Assembly: GCA_007922225.1 (NCBI GenBank)
Contig: ML680053.1
Location: forward strand, 5,820,164-5,884,163
DNA from: Emydura subglobosa
Taxonomy: Eukaryota > Chordata > Testudines > Chelidae
DNA: 64,000 nucleotides
Direction: 5' to 3'
Positions 55,641-64,000 of this stretch are shown piece by piece; positions within the stretch are counted from its first letter, which is position 1, and each line of letters opens with the position of its first letter. The notes beneath the pieces are model-generated. The model was not told the origin of the DNA, did not search any database, and saw nothing but the letters and a program-made list of their open reading frames with translations. The translations under genes were made by a program, and so were the position numbers.

Positions 55641-56049
55641 ACATCACCACACCACATTTGAGGTGTAAGCAGGGTTGTCTTTCACCGCTAGGCAACGCCA
55701 GTTGATTCCAAAGTCTACACTGCAACCACATACACCTGTGTTCAAAGTCAGCCCTAGTATTTCACTGTTTGTGCATGTCCCCCCCCTTCCAGCTGTAGCA
55801 AGGAGCACTGCAAAGTGCTCTGCCTGGGTCCATAGGCTCTAGGGTCCCTGCTGGAGCCAGAGGAAGGGACCACTGATCTCCCGTCTCCCTGGCTGCAGAA
55901 GGGAACCACTGCCTAGGGATCCAAGTGGAGCGCATAGTTTTCCTGCTGCAGCCAGGGGGATGGGAGATCCTCCTCACTGAACTCCTTCCCTGTAGCTGCA
56001 GTGGGAGAGGAGGGGGGCTGCTGACAGAGACTGGTAGCCCTTCAGGGTT
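55641..56049. other. No feature recognised
   Basis: Non-coding. Confidence 0.4.
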
Positions 56050-56095
56050 GTAAAAATTATATTTGTGGCCCTCGAGCCAAAAGGTTGGGAACCCC
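56050..56095. mobile_element. Single right end of a hAT-type element
   Basis: 'gccaaaaggttgggaacccctg' is the 'ggttgggaacccctg' type of hAT terminus, but no matching left end was found. Confidence 0.45.
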
Positions 56096-56212
56096 TGCAG
56101 AAGGGCCTAGAGACCAACCTAGAAGAGGGCTGTATTGTGCGGGGCACTGAAAAGCACAGAGAAGTAGACAGCCCCTGCCCTAACAATCTCACACTCTAAA
56201 TAATGGCCGCCT
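56096..56212 (-). repeat. SINE tail, reverse orientation
   Basis: 'agcccctgccctaacaatc' followed by 'tcacactctaaataatgg', with 'ggcactgaaaagcacagag' before it, fits the reversed tail. Confidence 0.7.
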
Positions 56213-56785
56213 TGAATTTTTGGGGGCCCAAGTTGAGACACCATAAAGGGGCCTCATTTTCAGAGGGAGTCTTTTTCCAAAGAATCACCAGATGCTTCTG
56301 AAAGTTTTGGCCAGGGAGCCTTAAGTTGGGCAGCCATTGTTTACATTTTAGTTCTGGTTTATAGCCCGGCAATATTGGACTTTAAAGCCAGGACAATTTC
56401 ATTTGTAGCAAACCTACCAGTGGCCCAGGAGTGAATCTTCCCATCCTGGACCTTAGGTGGGAGTAATTTTGGGTGAGAAATTCCACATTTTGGACAGAGA
56501 AATTCATTTCTAGGTGCTAGTTTAATAAAAACAAACCACCACCAGACTGGCACAGATTCCCTGGTGTTCCCAGGTTCTCCAGTGAAATATCACACCAGCT
56601 GAATACCTGAAGAAAGTTGATAAATATAAAAAAGATCAGCTCTAGAAACAAAATCCCCCATGGATTGCTACCCACAGAGAAACAGGCATCCATGTCCAAC
56701 CTAGGCTGCAAGATGTGCATTACACAGTTCCTGCGTAAAGGGCATGTCTTTTCCATTTAGCCTCAGAAAATGCAGCTGAAAGGTA
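56213..56785. other. No feature recognised
   Basis: Non-coding. Confidence 0.4.
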
Positions 56786-56789
56786 ACAT

Positions 56790-56960
56790 ATATCTGCTAG
56801 CTATGGAGAGAGTCTTCGACAAGAGAAAGATTGTAAGATCTCTGGGGCTGTCTTTTAACTTGGTGCTGTCCCAATACAAATGGATAATATGATCTATGGC
56901 CTGCATCATGCAGGAGTCAGACTGAGTGATCTCATGGTCCTTCATGGACTTAAATCATTA
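56790..56960 (+). mobile_element. CR1 3'-end fragment
   Basis: 'gatctatggcctgcatcatgc', 'aggagtcagactgagtgatc' and 'tcatggtccttcatggac' follow the CR1 3' end. Confidence 0.65.
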
Positions 56961-57119
56961 TTATTAATTAGTTTTAAAGAGCTATTCCTCCCTCTACACC
57001 TACCCACTTAATTGTAAGTGGAAGGGAAGAAAGGGGCCGTTACACCAATGACCACTTCTGTATGGTTTTGCCGGCTTCTGCCCATTGGCAGACAGGCTAC
57101 TTTTCACAACAACGGGGCC

Positions 57120-57560
57120 TCTAATTTCATTTTGTAGCAAGATGATCAGAGTTATTTATCATGCTCTCCAGACCGAGTCCTGCTCAGATTTAATAAATAA
57201 ATAAGAGAGAGCAATCATGCACATCCCTTTTATGCAAATAAAGAGATCTGGAACATTTTACATCAATCTTTTCAGGGCGCCTCTGACTCAAAAAGCTTTC
57301 GCATAAATGCATCCAGCCCCAGTGCAATATTAACATCATGGTGACAAAGGTGTTTTGGAAACAAGATGATTTCCAATGCTGACAAGCCATCAGCTGGGAT
57401 GGGAGGCTGTAAAGTCAGTCCCCAAAAATGCTCTCCGCCTATTTTAATTCTGCTGTATTGTCAGCATTGCTGCTGTCTAGAAAAAGTTGTTGTAAATGTT
57501 ATTGATTTATTTAGACACTGATATGCAATGGAAGAAGAACAGAGTGTTTCTTTCACAAAT
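57120..57560. promoter_or_regulatory. Candidate conserved non-coding element with octamer motif
   Basis: The stretch lacks repeats and contains an octamer atgcaaat (57233-57240), 'tttaataaataaataag', 'gcaatattaacatcatgg' and 'tgtaaatgttattgattta'. The chance reverse frame at 57190-57390 is not convincing. Conservation is not testable here. Confidence 0.3.
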
Positions 57561-57594
57561 CTATTTTTATTAATGTAATAAGAAGCTAGGGGAA

Positions 57595-57850
57595 GCGTGG
57601 TCTAGTTTATAGAGCACTGGACTGCAAGTCAGGAGATCTGGGCAGTATTTCCAGTTCTGTCATTGATCTGTTGGGTAACCTTGAGCATGAAGATCATTGC
57701 ATCTGTTTGTGTGTCTATTTCCCCTCCTAGTCCGTCTTGTCTATTCAAACGAGCTCTTTGGGGCGGGGACTGCCTCTTACTATCCATTCGTACATCACCT
57801 AGCACAATGGGGCTGGGACTTCTAGGTGCTACAATAAGACAAATAATGGT
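57595..57850 (+). repeat. SINE copy, near full length
   Basis: 'agcgtggtctagtttatagag', 'ggactgcaagtcaggagatc', 'gagctctttggggcggggac', 'cacctagcacaatggggctgg' and 'ctaggtgctacaataag' in order. The frames here are within it. Confidence 0.9.
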
Positions 57851-57960
57851 ATATTTACAGTGGTGCCCATGATGTGCTAGGGACTTTCTGAACATTCATG
57901 GATGATCCCTGCTCTGCGATGCTTATAAACTGAGGACAAACAGAGGTTATGGGAAGCGGA
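57851..57960 (-). repeat. SINE tail remnant, reverse
   Basis: 'gatccctgctctgcgatgc' then 'ttataaactgaggacaaac' is a poor reversed tail. Confidence 0.4.
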
Positions 57961-58120
57961 ACATAAGGGACAGTTTATATACAAGCCAGCTACCCGCATT
58001 GTATGCACCATGCAGGAGAGGGTCTTTGAGAGGGACGGAAATATGAGCAGGTCGGAGTCTGGCAGATGAGTCCAGGGAGATGGCAGCATGAATCCTTGTG
58101 GGGGAGGGGGAACATGTGGA
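57961..58120. other. Short stretch, CR1-like 3' remnant possible
   Basis: Nothing certain. Confidence 0.3.
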
Positions 58121-58124
58121 AGAA

Positions 58125-58375
58125 GGCACAGATGTGGCCCAGTGGTTGGGACCAGCCTAAAACTTGGGGGACCTGGGTTCAATTCCCTATTTTGCCACAG
58201 ACTTCCTGTGTGATCTTTGACGAGTCATTTAGTCTCTCTGTGCCTCAGTTTCCCATCTATAAAAAGGGGGTAATAGCACTGCCCTATATCCCAGGGGCGT
58301 TGTGAGGATAAATCCACTGAAGATTGTGAGGTTCTCAGACTCCATGGTAACGGGGCCAGAGAAATACCATTGAGA
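58125..58375 (+). repeat. SINE copy, full length
   Basis: 'gatgtggcccagtggttggg', 'ggacctgggttcaattccc', 'ttccaccacagacttcctg'-type core ('gccacagacttcctgtgtg'), 'tctctctgtgcctcagtttcc' and 'gttgtgaggataaatcc' are nearly canonical. Confidence 0.93.
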
Positions 58376-58825
58376 GGTAAACTGTGCAAGGAGCTGACAG
58401 ATAGGAGGACACAGAGCTGAAGGGATGGGTGGCCAAGCAAAGCTTACAGGTTGATGGGACTTCATTTATAAACACTACTGAGATCAGCAAGGGCTGCAGA
58501 ATGGGTGCTTAGTTTGCAGCTTCGTATGAGGAAATAACAACAGCCTGTGTTTATATGATGCCTCTCCACCAAGTGATATGCTAGGTGTGTCACACGACAC
58601 AGCAATTAAAATCCCATAAAATTACAAAGCCAAATCCTGGTGCTGTGTAATATCCACTAACATGTTCTAAAGGCTTGTTTTAACCCCTTCTCATCTGAAC
58701 TCTTTTGGAAAGGGAGTATATGCTATGGCTGGGGCAGGAGGGATGAGGTGGACTGGGTGGGTATCCATGATGGCCAGAGGCGCAGTTAGAAGGAGGCGTG
58801 TCCAGTGTCAGGGTAATTGTAGAAA
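58376..58825. other. No feature recognised
   Basis: Non-coding. Confidence 0.4.
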
Positions 58826-58878
58826 AGAAGAGCAGTGTGGTCTAGTACATGAAACAGGGAACTAGGAGTTGGATTCCT

Positions 58879-59335
58879 GGATTCCAGGGCCAGGAGGGAC
58901 CATTGTGATCATCTAGTCTGACCTCAGGCCATAGAACTTCCCCAAATAATTCCTCATATTAATTCCTAGAACAGATCTTTTAAGAAAGACATCCAGTATT
59001 GATTTAAAATTTGTCAGTGATGGAGAATCTGTTATGACACTTGGTAAATTGTTGCAATGCTTAATTACTCTCATTGTTAAACATGTTTGCCTTATTTCCA
59101 GTCTGAATTTGTCTAGCTTCAACTTCCAGCCATTGGCTTGTGTTATATCTTTCTCTGCTATATTGAAGAACCCACTATTTACTATTTGCTCCCGATGTAG
59201 GTACTTATAGGCTGTAATCCAGTCACCCCTTAACCTTGTTTTTGTTAAGATAAATGGCTTGAGTTCTTTGAGTCTATCACCATAAGGAATGTTCCTTCTC
59301 TGAACTCTTTCCAATTTTCCAATATCCCTCTAAGA
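58879..59335 (-). mobile_element. CR1 ORF2 C-terminus and 3' UTR, reverse orientation
   Basis: The + strand reads 'gggaccattgtgatcatctag' then 'cctcaggccatagaacttcc'. On the minus strand it encodes a 133-codon open part with R-L-R-G-D-W-I-T-A-Y-K-Y-L, G-W-K-L-K-L-D-K-F-R-L-E-I-R and N-L-P-S-V-I-T-D-S-P-S-L, the CR1 C-terminal region. It is 5'-truncated, so it makes no working protein. Confidence 0.93.
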
Positions 59336-59340
59336 ACTAC

Positions 59341-59617
59341 AGCTGTGCAAATAATAGCTTTTTCAGATCTCTGGCAATTCCAAAAAAATAAAACTAAATC
59401 ATTTCAGGTCAAACAAAATGTTTCATTTTGAAACAATCAAAATATTTCATTTCCAGTTTTGATCATTTAAAAACGTTTTAAAAAGAAAATTAAAAGGAAA
59501 CAACATTTATAGCAAACTAAAAAAAAAAAAAATCAAAATGATCAAAAATTACCTAATCTGTATTTTTTGCTCAAAAAACAAAAAAGTTTTGCCCAAACAT
59601 ATTTCACCCAGCTCTGG
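59341..59617. repeat. A/T quasi-palindromic repeat
   Basis: 'aaaatgtttcattttgaaac', 'caaaatatttcatttccag' and 'aaaaacaaaaaagttttgcc', same family as 7274-7352; longest copy in the window. Confidence 0.65.
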
Positions 59618-59811
59618 TTTGGACTCAGTTCCACCACTGCTGCAGTGTGCGTCTTTGGGAAAGCCACTATACCTCTCTGTGCCTCAATTCTGCCCATCTG
59701 TAAAGTGGGGAGAATGATGCTTATCCACTTTTATAAAGTGCTTTGAGATCTCTGGATGCAATATTGATTATTTTTATTAAAGGGGGATTTAAATGACCAG
59801 TGGGACTTCAG

Positions 59812-60105
59812 ATAGGAAGGATGGTCTTGTGTTTAAGACACAGCAGACGGCTGGCACTCAGGAGATCCAAGTTTAAGTCCCTGCTTTGCTACAGATTATC
59901 CTATGTGATCTTGGACCAGTCAATTAATCTCACTGTGCCTCAGGGGGCAATAATGCTTCCTTTGTCTTGTATCTATCTTGTCAATTAGATTGTAAACTCT
60001 CCAAAGCGGGGACTGCCTCTCACTGTGTGTTTCTACAGCACCTTGCACTATGGGCCCCCAATCCCGACAGCCCCACCTGCACTGGTAATACAAATAAATA
60101 ATTTG
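59812..60105 (+). repeat. SINE copy, full length with tail
   Basis: 'aggaaggatggtcttgtgttt', 'ctcaggagatccaagtttaag', 'tgatcttggaccagtcaatt', 'tctcactgtgcctcagggg', 'gcggggactgcctctcactg' and 'cagcaccttgcactatgggcc' then 'aatacaaataaataat'. Between core and tail the 'gtaaaatggg' segment is missing, giving a deleted subtype. Confidence 0.93.
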
Positions 60106-60875
60106 TAATATTTGCTCTGCATTTAAATCCCTTATATGTGTTTTGGTCCAATAAACAGCATTACATCACCCACTGCATCTGACATGTGCTTGTGAAAGCC
60201 CATGCTTCAAAATCACTTCTGGTCTCTTCCAAAGAAAATTTAATCCAGCTTCCTGTTATACTTTCCTTAAGTGCTGTTTGTCTTTCTTAAGTTCAACGTA
60301 TGTTTTGCCATTATCAATCTTTTATGTCCACAGTGGACTTTGCCAGGGACATGGGCCAGTCCTGATGTCATGATGCAGGCTTGACAGAGAGAGAAAAATT
60401 CTTTCAAGCAACCTTCCCAAAGCCAGAGCATGAGGCAAGTACATATTGTTGAGAAAATATACATCCTGGTCTCCAAGGATGGGGAGTTATGGATGTAAAT
60501 TCCGGTGAAACAAAATAAGACTATAACCCAAGAGGTCCCTACCCAGTCAAATATTATGGCTGGCTATAAAAAAGGGCTTGGTATTTTTATGACCAATAAG
60601 TAGAAGAAGAAGGGAGCAGAAAAGCCAGTTGTAGTGCATTATCTTGTCCGGCCGGTTTGGGGATCACATCTCCATAAAGCATTGCACCATTGGTGTGGTG
60701 CAGCACAGACACGATCCAGGACTGCTGGTGGAGGAGTTGTGCTTGCTGACCTGCTAGGCCTTTTCAGCGCTAACGGAGGATTATAAAGGTATGTTCCTCC
60801 TTCCTCTGGAACATCAAGTGCTGGCTGCTGCTGGAAGCACTTGATGGGCCAGAGTTCTGATCCCAACCCTATGTT
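60106..60875. other. No feature recognised
   Basis: Non-coding. The 79-codon reverse frame (60639-60878) has no recognisable domain. Confidence 0.4.
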
Positions 60876-60879
60876 CATA

Positions 60880-60990
60880 AGGGAGAATTTGGATACAGCA
60901 GAGCAAATTCACAGCTGACGTAGGAGGATGAAACTCAATCAGTGTCAATGGTGTTGGACCCTCTTACACCAAGGGTGAATTTGGCCAACA
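60880..60990. repeat. 'caatggtgttggaccctcttacacc' dispersed repeat
   Basis: Copy of the 'caatgg...ttacacc.agg.tgaatttggcc' unit. Confidence 0.4.
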
Positions 60991-61655
60991 ATATCTGTGG
61001 TGCCCTACATGGAGCCTGAGGACACCATACATGTGTTCAGTTAAATGGCCACCAAGGTCATGCACTGGCAGGACTCCACTGAGGTCTATCACTGGTGCCT
61101 TTGCTATTTCCCCCGATGCAGACTATGAAATCTAACACTCTCTCATTGCATGGCCAGCCATGAAGGCTCCAGGCCCTGAAAAGATGTGTATTTTGCCAGA
61201 TGCCCATTTCATAGTGTTGATCTGCATTGGGGATAGGGCAGGTTTCTCTCCTAGTGCATAGCTCTATGCAAGCAGGTGCCTTCCCCAACCTACTCTGAAA
61301 CACAATCCAAAACTGCAGAGTCAAAACTCACCTCCTTCCTTAAAATAAGACCAAGTTCAGCTCAAGAGCTGCTCCTCAGTTTCTTACCTCAGTGCTGCTC
61401 AGCCCACACCCTAGATCTTCTCTTCAGGGAGCCACTCCCACCTCTCTTACATCCAGGTGAAATGAATGAGCCACCTGCCTCAGTGAATCAACAGACCTCA
61501 CTTAACCTTTTCCTAGCAGGTAAACCTGCCAGCCTGTTACATTCCCATTAGCCCCATGTGCTTGCATCAGGAAGGAAGACCAGGTCCTTTTGTTATTGGA
61601 GATCTGGTGAGACTCTATGCCCCTGGTGCATAGAGGTGACCAATGATGCAGTTTA
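60991..61655. other. No feature recognised
   Basis: Non-coding; frames on both strands are without domains. Confidence 0.4.
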
Positions 61656-61659
61656 CCTG

Positions 61660-61760
61660 CTGAAGGTCTGATTCTCTCCCATTTACACCAGTGCAAGTCC
61701 ACTCAAATGAACAGAGTTACACTGGTGCAAGGCCAGTGACAGGGGAGATTCACGCCCCGT
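61660..61760. repeat. 'catttacaccagtgcaag' dispersed repeat, paired arms
   Basis: 'gattctctcccatttacacc' and 'agttacactggtgcaagg' are inverted relatives around 'caaatgaac', i.e. a small foldback copy of the 'tacaccagtg' unit. Confidence 0.55.
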
Positions 61761-61985
61761 ACTTCTGTTTAAAACAGACAGCTCAGCCAACCAGCATAGA
61801 TATTAACACCGCAGTCTGAAGATATACAGGGTGGAGTGCAGTGGTTTGGTTACAGGATAAGAGACAGTTTACTCCCAGAATTACACAGCAACACAGTAAC
61901 TTTAGGAGTGGCTAAGTGCTCTTCTATAATTGCATACTGTATCTTCACTCCCTCTGACCTGAAATTGTTAGGATTCTTACCATTA
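61761..61985. other. No feature recognised
   Basis: Non-coding. Confidence 0.3.
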
Positions 61986-61989
61986 CTGA

Positions 61990-62125
61990 GATTACAATAG
62001 TATCGATTCCAGCTGAGATCAGATCCCCATTGTGCTAGGCGCTGTATAAACACATAGTAAGGCACAGTCCCTCCCCAAAGAGCTAAGAGCCTAAATAGGC
62101 AAGACAGACAAAGGTTGGGAGACAG
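61990..62125 (-). repeat. SINE tail, reverse orientation
   Basis: 'ccattgtgctaggcgctgtat', 'aaacacatagtaaggcacag', 'tccctccccaaagagctaag' and 'aggcaagacagacaaagg' are the reversed tail. Confidence 0.88.
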
Positions 62126-62139
62126 TAACTATAATGTCT

Positions 62140-62210
62140 GATTCTGATCTTTGTATAGCATCTTTGGTGCAAAGGGATCTCAAAACCCTTTACAAAGACA
62201 TGTCACACAA
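62140..62210. repeat. 'ttgtatagcatctttggtgc' dispersed repeat
   Basis: Fits the 'tttatatagc.cctttcat..aaagatctcaaagc.ctttaca' unit seen also at 20.10 kb. Confidence 0.5.
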
Positions 62211-62735
62211 AGAATCAAATTCCCCGCTACTGAAAAGCAGCGGCCTCTCGAGTGAAACGGAGCAGCTTCTGGACAATGCACAGCATGAATGTACCATGCT
62301 ATCAAGTGGATATGAAGAGGCATATCATTACCCAGCGGAATCTGGAGGCAGGTCATGAAACCGTACAAGGTGAAATTTGACTAGGTCTCTGGGTTTAACA
62401 CCCGCCCACTCTTCCCAAGAGTACCACAGCATCTAGAGAGATCCTAAATGCACTTGAACAACTCACCCCTACCTGGATACCCATGCAAGGGACGTGCTTC
62501 TAGGGTTTTTTTAATCACGTTGGACAATACAAATACAATAAAATTATGGAACATTTTCTTGTGTCAGTACAGTCAAGTCCTGAACGAGCCAAATCCCAGT
62601 TAACAGCAGCTCGTGGTCACAGAGGTCCCCCTGGGGTCTGAATTCAGAGCATAAGCTATGGCAGTAATAGAGGGAGCGATGCAGGTGTTTACCTTGGATT
62701 CTTGACCACACGCACACTCTCCTACATACATAATG
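62211..62735. other. No feature recognised
   Basis: Non-coding. Confidence 0.35.
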
Positions 62736-62739
62736 ATGA

Positions 62740-63265
62740 TACTAAGTGCTGATTTAGTGCCTTCCATGTGAAGGCCTCGAGCCCACATGATTGGATGACA
62801 CCTTTCAGCCCACTTGTCAAGTAGGTGTGGTAAATGTCATCACCACCATTTCACCAGGCTGGAAAACTGAGGCATAAAAAAAGCTAAGGCAAACATTTTC
62901 CAAAACAACCATTACCTTTTGGACACTCAGCTGGAAACACAGAGGCGCACACCCACAAATGTATTGAGGCACCAACACCAATTCATTTCAATGAAAGTCA
63001 GGCACTGAAAGCCTTTGAGAATCTGGGCCCGAAGGTCAGGATTTCAATGGGAGCTGTGAGTGCTGAGGACTCCTGAAAATCAGGCCCCAAACATTTCAAG
63101 ATGGGCACCCAAAAGTAAATACCTTAAAAAACAACCACCCACCAGTGGCCACTTTTGGCAACTCTGGAAAGTGACTCTGCATAACACTGGGCAAGCCAAT
63201 GCGAGAGACAGAACTAGAATCCAAGTCTAACTTCCAGTCTTGGGAACATGGTATCTACCCCCTTG
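62740..63265 (-). repeat. MIR-like SINE, reverse, interrupted by a second repeat
   Basis: 'gcatagaaaactgaggcata'-type core ('ctggaaaactgaggcataaa', 62861-62880) and, after ~270 bp, 'cactgggcaagccaatgcg', 'agaactagaatccaagtc' and 'aacttccagtcttggg'. The insert is the element at 62985-63165. Confidence 0.6.
62985..63165. repeat. 'tttgagaatctgggcccg' dispersed repeat inside a SINE
   Basis: 'cctttgagaatctgggccc', 'gactcctgaaaatcaggccc' and 'cagtggccacttttggc' match the unit at 11.63 kb. It interrupts a SINE, as at 3405-3512. Confidence 0.55.
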
Positions 63266-63835
63266 AGTTACATTTGTTTATAGCTTCTTCCTTCTTCACA
63301 GCCCATCTTGAAAACATTGAGTAGTGTTGCTGTGCGCTGTTAAAAGCTATGGCATTTCACCCCAGAGGTGGCTGCATTTCCAGGAAGGGTGAGGTGTTTT
63401 CTAAAATATAGGTGGTTTGCAAAGTGCTCTGAGATCTAGCTGGATGAAAGGCGACAAATCTTTATCGCACAAATCTTTATCGTTAACCTCCAGCATTTCA
63501 CACACTCGTGCACAGCATTTAGAAGATTTATTCAGCTCTTTGAGGACAGCTGGATATTCACAGGGCTAAGTGAGTGCTCTTTCAATGGACAACTAATGAC
63601 ATTTGAGGGTTAAAGCCACTGGTGACTCAGTGTAGGCAATGAGTTTATTTTTGTAGGAGGACAATGTTTTGCTCCATTAACCTAAAGGCAGACGCCATTG
63701 CTCAGTACACAAAATGAATCTGTCCATCTACCAGAAAGCCTAAATAAATACATTGGTGTTTTAAGGGTTTGGGGTTTTTTTAAAAAAAAAAAGTCTAATG
63801 TAAAACAATCCAATTGTTTAGATACATTGAGATCA
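63266..63835. other. No gene recognised; 15-bp tandem pair at 63454-63482
   Basis: The 14-mer acaaatctttatcg occurs twice in tandem (63454-63467, 63469-63482). Otherwise non-coding, with a polyA/T run near 63775-63791. Confidence 0.5.
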
Positions 63836-63837
63836 TG

Positions 63838-63925
63838 TAACATGCCGAGTGGTTAGAGAATGAGACTGGAATCAGGGACATTGGATTTGTTCAGTGGCTT
63901 TGGGCAAATCACATTGTCTCTAGAG
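63838..63925 (+). repeat. SINE head and core copy
   Basis: 'catgccgagtggttagagaat', 'gagactggaatcaggg' and 'tggctttgggcaaatcac' follow SINE order; it is cut at 'tgtctctaga'. Confidence 0.75.
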
Positions 63926-64000
63926 GGTGCTGACATACTGCAGTGACAGGCATGGTACAGGAACCTAATAGATCTAATCTCAGTCCCAGCATAAGCAGAT

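Larger units (their letters stand above)
58826..59785 (+). repeat. SINE split by a CR1 fragment and an A/T repeat
   Basis: Head 'gcagtgtggtctagtacatg', 'aactaggagttggattcctgg' at 58830-58878; the continuation 'tttggactcagttccaccac' then 'gtcttgggaaagcc'-type core, 'ctctctgtgcctcaattctgc' and 'ctgtaaagtggggagaatg' at 59618-59785. The intervening 59.3-bp-scale sequence is CR1 (58879-59335) and an A/T repeat (59341-59617). Confidence 0.7.

Overview
The window is vertebrate genomic DNA, most probably from a turtle, with a crocodilian as the less likely alternative. The evidence is its repeats. There are dozens of tRNA-headed SINE copies with the 'tctctctgtgcctcagtttcc' module and the 'agcacctagcacaatgggg' tail. 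There are CR1 LINE fragments ending in the ttcttatgttcttatg-type tail. There are also many short hAT-type elements with 'cagtgtttctcaa' or 'ggtctacact' ends. All of this fits cryptodiran turtle genomes. No intact host protein-coding gene, rRNA or true tRNA gene could be supported on either strand; the longest open frames are chance frames or lie inside repeats. The window reads as intergenic or deep intronic sequence.

Layout. 0-17 kb holds scattered SINE and CR1 pieces, four MITE or hAT copies (two with recognisable target duplications) and a retroposition-like AATAAA plus A19 tail. 17.9-18.6 kb is a less repetitive, GC-richer, promoter-like block. 19-37 kb holds more SINEs, MITEs and foldback repeats, plus a conserved-looking block near 24.4 kb carrying a homeodomain-type palindrome.

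37.1-42.2 kb is the most interesting segment. A ~100-bp inverted-repeat pair lies about 5 kb apart. Between the arms is a broken gene (about 39.4-41.86 kb) for a large unnamed protein that resembles a multicopy metazoan family. The family is known to me by an N-terminal Cys/His site, a D-T-D-V-like strand, an L-T-G-C-D motif and a C-terminal cysteine cluster. The copy has several frameshifts and stops, and its likely acidic motif residues are lost. I interpret the whole as a decayed autonomous DNA transposon.

42.2-64 kb contains a hAT MITE nested in a SINE, an LTR-like segment (45.5-46.25 kb), a 54-bp near-perfect hairpin, a 1.8-kb CR1 with recognisable reverse transcriptase motifs (47.1-48.9 kb), several reverse-oriented CR1 tails and many SINEs, some split by later insertions. 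A block at 57.1-57.6 kb has an octamer motif and the look of a conserved non-coding element.

Most repeat names here are recognised from memory of turtle repeats, with no database search. Ends are approximate unless a target duplication is stated.
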